Below are positions 32,550-41,857 of a stretch of 54,641 nucleotides of DNA, piece by piece; position 1 is the first letter of the stretch; each line of letters starts with the position of its first letter. This DNA comes from a virus. The stretch spans positions 1 to 54,641 of the IMG/VR virus record IMGVR_UViG_3300019927_000014; one strand, 5' to 3'. Under the pieces are notes generated by a model, which did not search any database, was not told the DNA's origin, and saw only the letters and a program-made list of their open reading frames with translations. Both the position numbers and the translations under genes were made by a program.

Positions 32550-32964
32550 TCACCTCTCGACCAATCTGGATGGACTGTCCGCCGACCATCTTGTCCACCA
32601 TGTTCGCAACCTCGGACTGTTCGAGGCCCACGGACTCGGGGTCGATGCCGAGCTTGGCCGCAGTCTGCATTGCCTTCACGAAGCCAACGTCGAACTCTTC
32701 TTCTGCTTCGTCAGCAGACTTCCCGTCGGCCTCGGCCATGATCCGCTGGAACTTCGCATCGTCAATGTCCTCTTCCATCTGCTCCAGAAGCGTCGTGTAC
32801 TGATCGTCGGAAAGAGGCTTGATCTCGATGGTCATGGCATCATCGAAAATCTCGAACTCATACTCCTCACGGTAATCGGTTCCACGGAGGACCATGCGCT
32901 TGAACTTCGGGATACTTTCGATTTCGTTACTGTCCGTACTCTCGTTGTCAACTGCGTCACTCAT
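32488..32964 (-). CDS. Tail assembly chaperone (gpG-like)
   Basis: This 158-residue protein has the position and length of gpG. FKRMVLRGTDYREEYEFEIFDD and TIEIKPLSDDQYTTLLEQM are typical of tail chaperones that resemble the tube protein's partner. It lies between tube and tape measure genes and continues into the extension frame described separately. Confidence 0.8.
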   Translation of the reverse strand: MSDAVDNESTDSNEIESIPKFKRMVLRGTDYREEYEFEIFDDAMTIEIKPLSDDQYTTLLEQMEEDIDDAKFQRIMAEADGKSADEAEEEFDVGFVKAMQTAAKLGIDPESVGLEQSEVANMVDKMVGGQSIQIGREVMEITSNVSAAKEFPGARGGD

Positions 32965-33067
32965 TGTTGTAGGTAAAGGTAAGCGAAATTAGGGTAGCGA
33001 GTAGAGCAACGCGATTATCTGTCTGTACTAAAATGTCGAAATCAACGAGAAGGGAGGGAAATCCTCT

Positions 33068-33499
33068 CTACAGCTCGTCGTGAGCCATCCAGTCGTAGGA
33101 TGTCTCGGTTGCCTCTCCTTCGTCGGCGGTGTAACCCTGAGAGGTCATCTTCACTCCAGTGTAACCGGAGTTTTCACCGTTACTGTGGGTGATAGTCAGC
33201 GTACACTCACGAGGCGTGTCGTCGTCGTTGAACAGCTTGTCGTCAAAGTACGACTTCTTGTCACCGTGGAAAGTCAGCGACCCGGAATAGTCGATTGCCG
33301 TAGTCGCGCTCGATTCGAGTTTGATGTTGTTGCCACGGATCTCCGCAAGCTCGATCTCCTTGCTGGTGTCCAGCGACTTGATCGTATAGGTTGCAGACTG
33401 CTTGGCACCATCGCTCGTCTCCCAAGAGACTTCAAGAGTGATGTTGCCAGTAACCTCAGCGTCACCTGCGACACTTCCGCGGTCTTCAGTTTCAGTCAT
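33068..33499 (-). CDS. Tail tube protein
   Basis: This 143-residue, beta-rich protein (NITLEVSWETSDG, ATYTIKSLDTSKEIELAEI, YSGSLTFHGDKKSYFD) directly follows the sheath gene in transcription, as tube proteins do. It has its own GCATTAAACAAC motif copy 18 bases before the ATG, so it is probably made from an extra internal promoter. Confidence 0.8.
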   Translation of the reverse strand: MTETEDRGSVAGDAEVTGNITLEVSWETSDGAKQSATYTIKSLDTSKEIELAEIRGNNIKLESSATTAIDYSGSLTFHGDKKSYFDDKLFNDDDTPRECTLTITHSNGENSGYTGVKMTSQGYTADEGEATETSYDWMAHDEL

Positions 33500-33516
33500 T
33501 GTAAATCAATAGTAGA

Positions 33517-33529
33517 GTTGTTTAATGCC
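33517..33529 (-). promoter_or_regulatory. GGCATTAAACAAC motif before the tube gene
   Basis: A minus-strand copy of the recurrent motif lies 18 bases upstream of the tube gene ATG at 33499, in the short gap after the sheath stop. A highly expressed virion gene with its own promoter is plausible. Confidence 0.45.
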
Positions 33530-33531
33530 CG

Positions 33532-34839
33532 TTAGTTGGCCTCGCCAGCCAGGACGTTGTTGTAGATGTTCCGGAGGGGGTCCGTGGTATCGGCACTCAC
33601 GTCAACCCGAGCGGACATGGCGTCTTTTTCCTCGATGGAAACACTGTATCCCTCGATGGCGCTCGATTTGAGGAGATCAGTAAGTTCCTCGTTAAGCAGG
33701 TTCTCCAGGCCGTTCCGGGTTTCCTTTTCGTTCAGTCGGCCAATGAACGGCGTTTCGACAGTCTGGACGATGTTGATAACACGATCCATGACGAGTCGAG
33801 CGAAGCCCTGGCGCATCCCGGCTTCCTCGGCGTTATCGTCGTTGACCGTCGTGGGGTCGTCAACGATCCGGGCACCGTCAGTCGAAGACCGAATCGGGAC
33901 CACGTTGTTGTTAACGAGATCGCGCTCGTTCTGAAGCGAGATCCGCTGGTACATCCGACCCTGCGTGTTGAGTTCTTTACCCATCGCAGAAGCGTCGATA
34001 CCAAGCGAGGAACGACGGCCAGCGTAGGAACCAATTGCGCTATTCCCATCTTCGTCTCGCGCAGGCATGATAACCTGAAGCCGGGAGTCGTCCCACGTCA
34101 CGTCGGCCATGTCAGCCTCGATGGTGGTGTCAGCGGGAAGGCCACACAGAGCCACCGCAAGCTCGTAGAAGCCTTCCATGTCATTCACTTCAGCGAGCGC
34201 CTTTGCGGTGACATCGAGGTTTTCCTGAACCGGAGCCAAGAAGTCAACCGTCTCACCGTACTGCTCCGCGACTGCCTTGAACGCGGAAGCGTACTTCATC
34301 TCGTTGTAGTGCGTGTAGATCACGTCACCGGACGTGGACGGAGCCGCATCCAGTTCAAAGTCACCAGTGACCGGATTGACGAACGCTTCGTCTGCTCCGG
34401 GAGTCTTGGTCGAAGGGTCGTCAACAGTGATAGTAACCGACTTCTCGGTCCCATCAACGTTGATCGAAATTTCAGTAGAGTCTTCCGCGATAGGTGCTTC
34501 AGCGAGAGTTCCGGAAGTCGAACCGATTCCAGAAATATCTTCGCCGGTAATCTCGGCACTTTCGACGGCGACGGCGTAGACAGGGCTTGCACCCTCACCG
34601 AACGCCTGGAAGATTGCCCGAGTGAGCATCGAGTTGTCCGGTTCACCGAACGTATTTCGAGCGTCACTGGGCGTGGTGAGGCGCTGAACCTCGTTTGCAC
34701 CAGGATAATCAGTAGCCGATTCATCAGCGGGACCAACGAGGGCTACGTCGGTCGGAGAGCCAAGCGCAATGGCAACCGTGTCCGCCGTGTCAACCGTCGT
34801 CTGAATCCCCGGAATGATGTCGTTTCCAATAGTAGTCAT
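33532..34839 (-). CDS. Tail sheath protein
   Basis: This 435-residue protein forms the contractile outer tube. The N-terminus (PGIQTTVDTADTVAIALGSPTDVALVG), the GEGASPVYAVAVESAE region and the C-terminal VDRVINIVQTVE-like segment followed by EELTDLLKSSAIEGYSVS are the characteristic sheath layout. It establishes that the virus is a myovirus. Confidence 0.9.
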   Translation of the reverse strand: MTTIGNDIIPGIQTTVDTADTVAIALGSPTDVALVGPADESATDYPGANEVQRLTTPSDARNTFGEPDNSMLTRAIFQAFGEGASPVYAVAVESAEITGEDISGIGSTSGTLAEAPIAEDSTEISINVDGTEKSVTITVDDPSTKTPGADEAFVNPVTGDFELDAAPSTSGDVIYTHYNEMKYASAFKAVAEQYGETVDFLAPVQENLDVTAKALAEVNDMEGFYELAVALCGLPADTTIEADMADVTWDDSRLQVIMPARDEDGNSAIGSYAGRRSSLGIDASAMGKELNTQGRMYQRISLQNERDLVNNNVVPIRSSTDGARIVDDPTTVNDDNAEEAGMRQGFARLVMDRVINIVQTVETPFIGRLNEKETRNGLENLLNEELTDLLKSSAIEGYSVSIEEKDAMSARVDVSADTTDPLRNIYNNVLAGEAN

Positions 34840-34841
34840 TG

Positions 34842-35351
34842 TTAGTTGTTAGAGATCGAGTTATCGAAACTGCCAACCAGCCCGTTCTCGATGGTAAACG
34901 CAATTTCATCAGAGAAGTCCAGGCTAATGCTGAACGTGTGCTTGTAGACAGGCTCAGGCGTCGGTGCCTGGAAACCGCCTTGCTTAAGTTCCCCAAGCGA
35001 AAAGTCATTTAGCCCCGAGTGGAACCGTTCAGGAAATTCCTCGTAGGCTGATAGCCGCTCGTACAGAGAGCGTGCTAACTGATAAGATTCTACTTCGTCT
35101 TCAGAACGTGTCTCAAATGTGGCGGAGGCTTCATAGATGTGTTTTAGCAGAACTTCTTCAGGATCTCCGTCTCCATCCGTATCCCGAAGCCCGTTTCTCG
35201 AAGAGTTACCTTTCGCCCGTCGATAGGCATTAACCTTAGAGAGTAAGACAACAGGAGTCGAGTGGTCACCGGAACCTCGTGTGCGTGCTGTAACGTCAAC
35301 AGCCTCTTCTGCTTCATTTAGAAGTGTCTCCGCAACGTCTAATCTTTCCAT
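34842..35351 (-). CDS. Tail terminator or completion protein, 169 residues
   Basis: Position between the connector genes and the sheath fits the tail terminator. It has a helical N-terminus and a beta-rich C-terminus (HTFSISLDFSDEIAFTIE). The assignment is from position only. Confidence 0.55.
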   Translation of the reverse strand: MERLDVAETLLNEAEEAVDVTARTRGSGDHSTPVVLLSKVNAYRRAKGNSSRNGLRDTDGDGDPEEVLLKHIYEASATFETRSEDEVESYQLARSLYERLSAYEEFPERFHSGLNDFSLGELKQGGFQAPTPEPVYKHTFSISLDFSDEIAFTIENGLVGSFDNSISNN

Positions 35352-35540
35352 TTAGAACTGCCGTCCGTTTAATTTCGCGTTTGCTTTCTTTTCGAGATCG
35401 TTCTCCGCTTCACCGCTCTCCAGATACGCACGCATCTCGTCTGTGAAGTGAATCCCGTCAATTCCTTCTTTCGCAAGATGTTGGGCCAGCCAGTACACCT
35501 TGTACTGCTCTTCCTCACTTAGTTGATCGAAAGAAGTCAT
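35352..35540 (-). CDS. Small protein, 62 residues, between connector and terminator genes
   Basis: This charged helical protein (EQYKVYWLAQHLAKEG, MRAYLESGEAENDLEKKA) has no family recognised. It is tightly packed between its neighbours, with gaps of 0-1 bases. Confidence 0.6.
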   Translation of the reverse strand: MTSFDQLSEEEQYKVYWLAQHLAKEGIDGIHFTDEMRAYLESGEAENDLEKKANAKLNGRQF

Positions 35541-35541
35541 A

Positions 35542-37626
35542 TCAGTTAGCCTCGTTCGGCAAGCCGAGTATCATCACGTCACTGTCGCTCGTTCCGTCTG
35601 AATTAGGAGGATACCAGTCGTAGGCATTACTACCTTCAACCTTTACAAACTCCCATCCGTTGCTTCCTTCGTGGAGATCGGCAAGAACTACTGTTCCATC
35701 AGAGAGTTGAACCAGAAATGTTCCACCGATCATTTCCTCCATCCAAGATGTATCATAGATGGTATCACTATCGGTGTAATTTGTCTCAATTTCTGGTGGA
35801 GCGTCGGATTTATGATAGACGTGAGTTATGGAACCACCACTGTCAAGATGTTCTTGCCAGATTCCGAATACAGGATCATCCGTTTTCGGTCGGGCATATG
35901 TTGGAGTAACCGTTCCTAAGATAATCGGATCACCGTTCTCGTCTGTTCGAGATTGGTTAAACATCTTCAGTTGCCCACCAATGGGCTGAATGGCGTATTT
36001 CTCTTCCCCCTGCCACCCAACAGAAACTACTTCGGAGTCAATAACTTTGAAGTAACCGAACTCAGTTTCTAAGAGGTCGCCATCTTCCAAAACATCATAA
36101 ATGTTATCGGAAGTGACATCAGAAAAACTAAGCTCGGAATCGTCAGTGTCGGGGTAGGGGTTGACGGTGATCGCGTCGATCTTATCCTCGATGTCGGAAT
36201 CGTCACCAATGTCTCTTCTATACTCAGCGGCCCAGTCAGTAAGGCGCTGACTCATTTCGGGGTCACTGATTAGTCCTTCTTCTTTGTAGATCGAGTCAAC
36301 GATGTCGTGCATCGCGTTGTGTTCGTCCGTTCTGAACTTTGAAATGTCTCCGCTCAGAAGAACGTCGGGATCAATCCCGTTAAACTCGATCTGTTCACGC
36401 GAGAAAGACCGCGCACCGCCGACGAGGTGAATCTCTCCTTCGTCGTTCGTTTCCAAGATGAAGTCAGGCGCATCGAGAAGGTGATCGTCCACGTCGAACG
36501 AAACCTCAACCTCAACCCCCTGACTGAACTCGTCTCCAATATCCTCACTTAACGTGTAGGACTGGGCAACAGAATCTTGGAACTGCCACCGGTCAGCTTC
36601 GGGATTATTGAACATCTCCGCCGCCAACTGGTTGGTCTGTTCATCGTCCATCCCCCGATAGGCGGTGACCTTGCCCTTGTTATCGGCGTAGTGGATATTG
36701 ATGAACTCTTGAGACGCGGCGACCATCTCGTGGTACACCGCAAGTTCACCTTCAGTTGGATCATCAACTGAGTGTTGGCTGTTCCGAAGTGGAGCTTCTA
36801 TATCGTAGTTACCCCGTGCCAACTTTTCGAGGAACCGTGCTTCGGCGCTATCTGTAGAGTTCTTCCACCCGTCTATAGCCCCGATCACTGAATCAACGTC
36901 ATCATCACCGAACCGATCACGAAGCTGGGAAAGAAACTCCTTCCTGTCACCGTCAGCGAGTGCAACGTGAGTCCAGTAGCCTTCCAGGTATTGTGCTTGT
37001 CTATCTTTCGTGTTCCGATAGTTGACAGCCTGACCTATATCGTAGGTGGCGGGAGTGCGGTTGCCCACCTTCCCGTTGGTATACACACCGAATAGCGAGG
37101 AATCATACGGTGAACTTTCCATGATAAAATCCGAGCCATGAACATAGCCACCTTCTTCCTCCTGTTCCTCGGTTACTGTGCCGATCTGTGAGGCAATTGC
37201 GTCGAGTCCTTCACCAGGATCAACGTCAACAGAACTGTCTCCATCATCACCATCATCACCGTCGTAATCGAACGGATGCCAGTCGTTTAGATTGTCCAGA
37301 ACCCACGGGATCAGCCGTGTATAGTTCGGTAGACCATCAAACTCAGCACCTTCATCAACGATGCCTGCGTGACGTGACGAGTTCCAGATCGTGTACTTCT
37401 CGGCTTTCGTAAGCTCGGTATAGTCGAAGTCCGCGTGCATCGTCTTACCGAGGACTTCGTAGCGCCACACCGCCTCTTTGTCCTTGATGTGCTGTTTACC
37501 GATGTCAATGGCGTTGTCCATGACATCTCCAGCGGCATCAGAGAGTGCATCCTCAATCGCATCCTCAACATTCGAGGTAGTGCGCTTGAGAGAGCGGTTA
37601 TCGACGCTTAGTTCGAGCTTTGCCAT
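35542..37626 (-). CDS. HK97 gp10-like protein fused to an ADP-ribosyltransferase
   Basis: Residues 1-115 of this 694-residue protein resemble the HK97 gp10 tail-completion family (EDALSDAAGDVMDNAIDIG, EYTIWNSSRHAGIVDEG-like region). A long acidic linker follows. Residues about 300-415 carry the three motifs of an R-S-E ADP-ribosyltransferase: TAYRGM (R324), QSYTLSED (S356, T358, S360) and DEGEIHL (E396, E398, an ExE arrangement as in arginine-specific enzymes). The last 200 residues are beta-rich and unassigned. Because the N-terminus is a virion part, the enzyme would be injected with the DNA, like T4 Alt. This last point is inference. Confidence 0.75.
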   Translation of the reverse strand: MAKLELSVDNRSLKRTTSNVEDAIEDALSDAAGDVMDNAIDIGKQHIKDKEAVWRYEVLGKTMHADFDYTELTKAEKYTIWNSSRHAGIVDEGAEFDGLPNYTRLIPWVLDNLNDWHPFDYDGDDGDDGDSSVDVDPGEGLDAIASQIGTVTEEQEEEGGYVHGSDFIMESSPYDSSLFGVYTNGKVGNRTPATYDIGQAVNYRNTKDRQAQYLEGYWTHVALADGDRKEFLSQLRDRFGDDDVDSVIGAIDGWKNSTDSAEARFLEKLARGNYDIEAPLRNSQHSVDDPTEGELAVYHEMVAASQEFINIHYADNKGKVTAYRGMDDEQTNQLAAEMFNNPEADRWQFQDSVAQSYTLSEDIGDEFSQGVEVEVSFDVDDHLLDAPDFILETNDEGEIHLVGGARSFSREQIEFNGIDPDVLLSGDISKFRTDEHNAMHDIVDSIYKEEGLISDPEMSQRLTDWAAEYRRDIGDDSDIEDKIDAITVNPYPDTDDSELSFSDVTSDNIYDVLEDGDLLETEFGYFKVIDSEVVSVGWQGEEKYAIQPIGGQLKMFNQSRTDENGDPIILGTVTPTYARPKTDDPVFGIWQEHLDSGGSITHVYHKSDAPPEIETNYTDSDTIYDTSWMEEMIGGTFLVQLSDGTVVLADLHEGSNGWEFVKVEGSNAYDWYPPNSDGTSDSDVMILGLPNEAN

Positions 37627-37971
37627 CTATTGTACTTGCTTGGCAACCGCAACGGTATGAGAAGGTCGGTGAGTGACTTTCTCAACCTCATACGTCACGA
37701 GATCGTAGATAATGTGGTCGTTGACTCGGATTGAAGCATCAGGGAAAAACGCGAACTGCGATTGCGTGATGCTCACTTCACCAGAAGCGGATTGTCCGCC
37801 TTCCGTGTCCGGATTATAATACGCGCAGATTTCCGTTCCGATAGGTTCGTACTCTCCTGTATTATGATTCAACCGGTCGCTGTTCCCATCAGGAACGCGC
37901 TCGATGACAGCCTCTTTTCCCATCTGTGAGATAAGAGACTTGACACGCATTGAACCTCCAGAGGGGTTCAT
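37627..37971 (-). CDS. Head-tail connector (head closure) protein
   Basis: This 114-residue protein, with GKEAVIERVPDGNSDRLNHNTGEYEPIG and a beta-rich end (IRVNDHIIYDLVTYEVEKVTHR), fits the head-closure or gp16-type adaptor. The ATG overlaps the stop of the previous gene (TAATG). An internal ATG (MRVK) at residue 8 is an alternative start. Confidence 0.65.
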   Translation of the reverse strand: MNPSGGSMRVKSLISQMGKEAVIERVPDGNSDRLNHNTGEYEPIGTEICAYYNPDTEGGQSASGEVSITQSQFAFFPDASIRVNDHIIYDLVTYEVEKVTHRPSHTVAVAKQVQ

Positions 37972-38429
37972 TAGTTATCCCCGCCGTAGTCGATCTCGTC
38001 CGTGATGTCGCTCTCACTACCGTACTTACGAGACTGACCACGGTTGATCCGGGTACTCGCAAACCGACCACCACTCGAAACAAGGCGATCAGTGTACCGT
38101 TTGGCCTTCTCGTACCAGATCATCGGCTTGCTATCGGCACGACTTCCGCTGGACTTCAGTGAATCGTAGTCGATGTCACCGAGGCTCATCGGAACGCCGT
38201 CAAGCTCGCCTGCTTTGATCTTCGTGAACAGACACGCAGTCCAGAACAGCGAGTTTTCCTTGTCGAGGTCGTCGTACCACGAATTGATCGTCGTATTTGC
38301 CTCGCCCTGGATGTCTCGCTTGGCGATCTCGAAGACTTCATCCAGAGCTGACTCACTGAACACGCTTGTGGACGTGTAGTCAGTCAACTCTCGGACTTCA
38401 TTTTGAAGCTCGTCGTCAGTAGAAGCCAT
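37971..38429 (-). CDS. Head-tail adaptor (gp15/gp6-like)
   Basis: This 152-residue helical protein (NEVRELTDYTSTSVFSESAL, VFEIAKRDIQGEANTTIN) has the size of the first head-tail adaptor, placed after the capsid genes. It overlaps both neighbours by a few bases. Confidence 0.65.
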   Translation of the reverse strand: MASTDDELQNEVRELTDYTSTSVFSESALDEVFEIAKRDIQGEANTTINSWYDDLDKENSLFWTACLFTKIKAGELDGVPMSLGDIDYDSLKSSGSRADSKPMIWYEKAKRYTDRLVSSGGRFASTRINRGQSRKYGSESDITDEIDYGGDN

Positions 38430-38833
38430 TATTCAGTCACCCTGTTGAGGTGATGAACCATTCGATCTCGCCAATGATTCATCGTCTGGTCATCGTAATC
38501 ATGTCGTCGCATCGAAGAAACAGAAGCAGGGGCATTAGCATGATCCGGAGGCCCGCGACCTTTACCCGGATGGCGGCCACGCTTCTGTTGATTTCTTTTT
38601 ACACGTCCACGCGCTCTGACTTTGACGAAAAATTCGAGAGCCTTTTGCGGTTCATCAGACTTGTAAAAGTTAACAGACTCGCCGTTGTTGAGGCGTTCTC
38701 GAAGTTCACGACTAATTTCTTCCTTGCCGCGTTGTACTTCTTCTTTAAGAGCTTGTTCGGGGAGGTCACCATTTTGGCTGACCCCGACCTGCCCCCGAAC
38801 ATGGCTCATTAGTTCAGCGTCGGAGTCGAACAT
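38429..38833 (-). CDS. Connector-region protein, 134 residues
   Basis: The protein has a helical acidic N-terminal half and a strongly basic Gly/Pro-rich stretch (KRNQQKRGRHPGKGRGPP) unlike the rest of this acidic proteome. The basic part could contact DNA or RNA in the capsid. It lies directly after the capsid gene. No family is recognised. Confidence 0.65.
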   Translation of the reverse strand: MFDSDAELMSHVRGQVGVSQNGDLPEQALKEEVQRGKEEISRELRERLNNGESVNFYKSDEPQKALEFFVKVRARGRVKRNQQKRGRHPGKGRGPPDHANAPASVSSMRRHDYDDQTMNHWRDRMVHHLNRVTE

Positions 38834-38845
38834 TCAGGAAAACCT

Positions 38846-39826
38846 CTACGCGAGGTTGTCCGCAGTGACCTTGACACCCGCGAGGGGGTCAACCATCTTG
38901 ACGCCCCAACGGGCACTCCCAGTGGCACCGAGAATATCACCGGGCGACCGAACGGGCGCACCGTTCAGGCCGTTCAGGGTGACCGGGCTGGCTTCGTGGA
39001 AGTAGAGCGGCTTGGAGTCGTCCATCATGTAGAAGGTGTACTCCGAGGAACCCTCGTCGTTGATCCACGGGGTCTGGAACAGCGTGGTACCGTCAAGCTG
39101 GATCTGAGTCTCGGGAAGCGCGGTCGAGCGCAGGTCCGAGGCGTCCGGGATGTGATAGCTCGCGTCCCACGACAGTTCATTGACGAGTTCAGCCGCGAAC
39201 TCGCTGGAACAGAGGGCGTAAGACGGGTTCCGACCGTGGTGTCGGATCTCTTTGTTCGCTTCACGAAGATGCTCACTCGGTGCGTGGGCGTTCGTATCCG
39301 AGCCACCGTTGCGCTCGAAGAGTTCCTGCGTGGACGCGAACGTGTGATCGTGAGTGTTCGAGAAGGTGTACTCGCCGTAGTCAGGAACGTCGTACCAGAT
39401 TTCGCCACCTTCAGCGATACCGGACTTGAACGTGTTGAAGATGACCTCCTGCTCCTTCTTGACGGCACCCTCCAGCATAGCGTTGATGCGGCGAGTGACC
39501 ATCTCCGAGGGGTTATCTTCGATGAACTCCTGCGAGAAGTTCAGGCCACGAGCGTACTTCTCCACGTTCATGGCGACCTTCTTGTCGTCGGGGATGTCAC
39601 CCGTGACGGGGTGTTCACCTTCACCGACAGCCTCCCACGTCATGTCAGCGGGAACGTGGTCAGCCGAGAAGATCATCTCAGAAACTTCCTGAACGAACAG
39701 AGAACGGAAAGGACGCTCCGCCTCGTTGAACAGGTCCACCTTCTGCATTGCGATGTCGAAAAGATCAGCGAGAGGAACGTCGTCCTTCGTCTCAAGCTGA
39801 GTGTTGTAAGGATTGTCAGAAACCAT
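38846..39826 (-). CDS. Major capsid protein (HK97 fold)
   Basis: The length of this 326-residue protein, its position after protease and decoration genes, and segments such as MQKVDLFNEAERPFRSLFVQ, FSQEFIEDNPSEMVTRRIN and the C-terminal GATGSARWGVKMVDPLAGV fit the HK97-type capsid protein of haloarchaeal tailed viruses. A motif copy 16 bases upstream may give it a separate promoter, as for other abundant virion proteins. Confidence 0.85.
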   Translation of the reverse strand: MVSDNPYNTQLETKDDVPLADLFDIAMQKVDLFNEAERPFRSLFVQEVSEMIFSADHVPADMTWEAVGEGEHPVTGDIPDDKKVAMNVEKYARGLNFSQEFIEDNPSEMVTRRINAMLEGAVKKEQEVIFNTFKSGIAEGGEIWYDVPDYGEYTFSNTHDHTFASTQELFERNGGSDTNAHAPSEHLREANKEIRHHGRNPSYALCSSEFAAELVNELSWDASYHIPDASDLRSTALPETQIQLDGTTLFQTPWINDEGSSEYTFYMMDDSKPLYFHEASPVTLNGLNGAPVRSPGDILGATGSARWGVKMVDPLAGVKVTADNLA

Positions 39827-39841
39827 TGATTAAGTTAGTGT

Positions 39842-39856
39842 GCTTTGTTTAATGAC
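39842..39856 (-). promoter_or_regulatory. CATTAAACAAAGC motif before the capsid gene
   Basis: A minus-strand copy of the recurrent motif lies 16 bases upstream of the capsid ATG at 39826. Weak TATA-like TAAATTTT lies further upstream. Confidence 0.45.
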
Positions 39857-39866
39857 GGTCGAAAAT

Positions 39867-40367
39867 TTAGGCGACCGTCTCCTCTGCGAACTGGTCAACA
39901 GTGATGACGACCTCGTTGGCAACGCCATCCTCCGTCGGGCCGGGCTTCGCGTAGCCGACCTTCTGGATGACAGAACCGCTCGTGGACGGGACAGTTTCAG
40001 TGTAACCCCCACCCTCGGCCAGATAGATGTCTGCTCCAGGGGTGAAGTTCCAGTCCTGATCTGCGTTCCGAACACGAATCCCGTACTCGAAGAAGGTCTT
40101 CCGGGCCTCTCCGACGAGATCGTATTCACTCTCGACAACCAACTGCGTCTCCATGAAGTCGCTCCCGTACTTCGAGGGATCACGAGCGGGACCAGTGACG
40201 ACCCCACGAGCCTTCCCGGAAACGCCATTGGCGGCGTCAGCCTCAACAACGTCACCGTTCGAGTCGATTGCAACGAGGTCACCCTCATCACACTCGTACT
40301 GAACAGCACCGCTGGACTGTCGATTCTCGATGTACTCCGTGTTACTTGCGACGTTAACGTCAACCAT
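39867..40367 (-). CDS. Capsid decoration (cement) protein
   Basis: This 166-residue beta-rich protein, with EGDLVAIDSNGDVVEADAAN and VSGKARGVVTG, has the layout of DUF2190-like head decoration proteins. It lies between protease/scaffold and capsid genes. Confidence 0.7.
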   Translation of the reverse strand: MVDVNVASNTEYIENRQSSGAVQYECDEGDLVAIDSNGDVVEADAANGVSGKARGVVTGPARDPSKYGSDFMETQLVVESEYDLVGEARKTFFEYGIRVRNADQDWNFTPGADIYLAEGGGYTETVPSTSGSVIQKVGYAKPGPTEDGVANEVVITVDQFAEETVA

Positions 40368-40387
40368 TGTATATTATCTCCGTAAAA

Positions 40388-41857
40388 TTACTCCGTGGCG
40401 ATGCCGGGGATACTGTCCAGACCTTCCTTGGCCCGGCTGTCAACCCGCTCCTGAGTGAAGTCGCCCGACTTCCGTTCCTGCTTCCCGAAGTCAGCGCCTT
40501 CCTCTTCATCATCCTCTTCGTCCGCTTCACCAGCAGAAGCGTCGAACTGTGCCGAATCCTCGTCCAGCTTGTGAAGGCGGGACATCGAGAACTCAGCAAG
40601 CTCGTCGGCCTCGAAAAGAACGGCCTCGCGCTCTGCAAGATCCTCTGCGAGATCCTGCTTATAGTTCTGAAGCTCCGTCTCGGCTTCCTCCTTGTCTTCG
40701 GTCACCGATTCGATGAACTCGACGTTGGACTTGTGCTGTTCTTCAATATTCGAGACGAACTCCGCAACCTCTTCCGGGAGGTCGTCGGGAAGCTCGTCAA
40801 AATCAATTCGCTGAAAACTCATGTTATCTAAGTTGTATAGTGTTTCCGTGTCGAGGCGGACATCAAAGGACTCGACTCCATCCGGAGCGTCATCATCGTT
40901 TTCGTCCCCCTCCTCGCTAAACTGCGGATTCCCTGAGGGGAAATCTTGAAATGGGTTATATCCCCGATTCAATAGGTTAACCGCCCACCGGCTGGGACAA
41001 GTCCCAGGTCCGCCTTCTTCGGGGTTCTCTGGATCTTTTTCAGTTTCAGTCGCAATAAAGTCGATAACCTGATTCGCAATATCGACATTTTCCTGCGACC
41101 AACTCTCTTTCGGGCTACCCATCAACATCAGAGTTTCATCCCGAATACTTTCGCCATTATCGACCATTTCGTCGGCGCAAGGATGTTCGTCCCAACGCTC
41201 CATCTGGTCGTTATCCATGTTGACCATCGAAGTCCACATTTCGTAGACTTCATCCAGTTCTTCCATGTCAGGCTCAGAGTCCTCTCTATACTGCTGATAT
41301 GCCTCCTCGAACTGAGCTTTTAGGCCACCAGTCGATTCGTCATATCCACCGGGAAACGGCAGGAAGGAGAACTCCTGCATCGTTCCATCGACCGGCATCG
41401 GGTTCCCATCATCATCTTCGGAAAGCTCGAACTGCATCCCGAAGCCCACAGATCCATTCTGAACCTGCGGGGGATCGAATGTAAACCGATCAACGAACTC
41501 CTGATGAGTGTCTGCTCCCGTTTTGGGAACGTAACCCCGAAGCCGAAGGGCACCGTCTGAGAACCACATATCAGTGATCCGTCCGGCGTTCATCAACATT
41601 GACCGATCATGGTCAACCTGGGCGGGTGCCTCCTTCTCGAAGTTAGACGCGACCGTTTTCAGGAAGTCTTCGGTGATCTTGAACCCATTTCGCATCCCCG
41701 GTTGCATCGCCTCGAAGACAAACTCAACACGATCTTCGGTGTCTTTGACACCATATCGGTTGAATCCTTCCTCAAGGGCGTTCTGACCGGGGGAAGAGAG
41801 ATCAATGGAGAAGCTAAGATCCCCGAGATCGCCGCCATCAACTGTTTGTGTAGTCAT
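40388..41857 (-). CDS. Prohead protease with scaffold-like C-terminus
   Basis: Residues about 45-200 of this 489-residue protein show the protease fold of the HK97/herpesvirus assemblin type, with the likely catalytic histidine in APAQVDHDRSM and serine in VQNGSVGFGM. Residues about 350-430 are a long acidic coiled coil (EEVAEFVSNIEEQHKSNVEF, KEEAETELQNYKQDLAEDL), which would act as scaffold and be degraded on maturation. A cysteine-bearing middle segment (HPCADEM, GGPGTCPSRW) is unusual for this family. Confidence 0.8.
   Translation of the reverse strand: MTTQTVDGGDLGDLSFSIDLSSPGQNALEEGFNRYGVKDTEDRVEFVFEAMQPGMRNGFKITEDFLKTVASNFEKEAPAQVDHDRSMLMNAGRITDMWFSDGALRLRGYVPKTGADTHQEFVDRFTFDPPQVQNGSVGFGMQFELSEDDDGNPMPVDGTMQEFSFLPFPGGYDESTGGLKAQFEEAYQQYREDSEPDMEELDEVYEMWTSMVNMDNDQMERWDEHPCADEMVDNGESIRDETLMLMGSPKESWSQENVDIANQVIDFIATETEKDPENPEEGGPGTCPSRWAVNLLNRGYNPFQDFPSGNPQFSEEGDENDDDAPDGVESFDVRLDTETLYNLDNMSFQRIDFDELPDDLPEEVAEFVSNIEEQHKSNVEFIESVTEDKEEAETELQNYKQDLAEDLAEREAVLFEADELAEFSMSRLHKLDEDSAQFDASAGEADEEDDEEEGADFGKQERKSGDFTQERVDSRAKEGLDSIPGIATE

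Noticed and set aside
38996-39829. Long plus-strand frame of 277 codons opposite the capsid gene
   Set aside because: It is a shadow frame caused by the codon bias of the capsid gene; its composition (Val, Arg, Leu) is that of an antisense frame.
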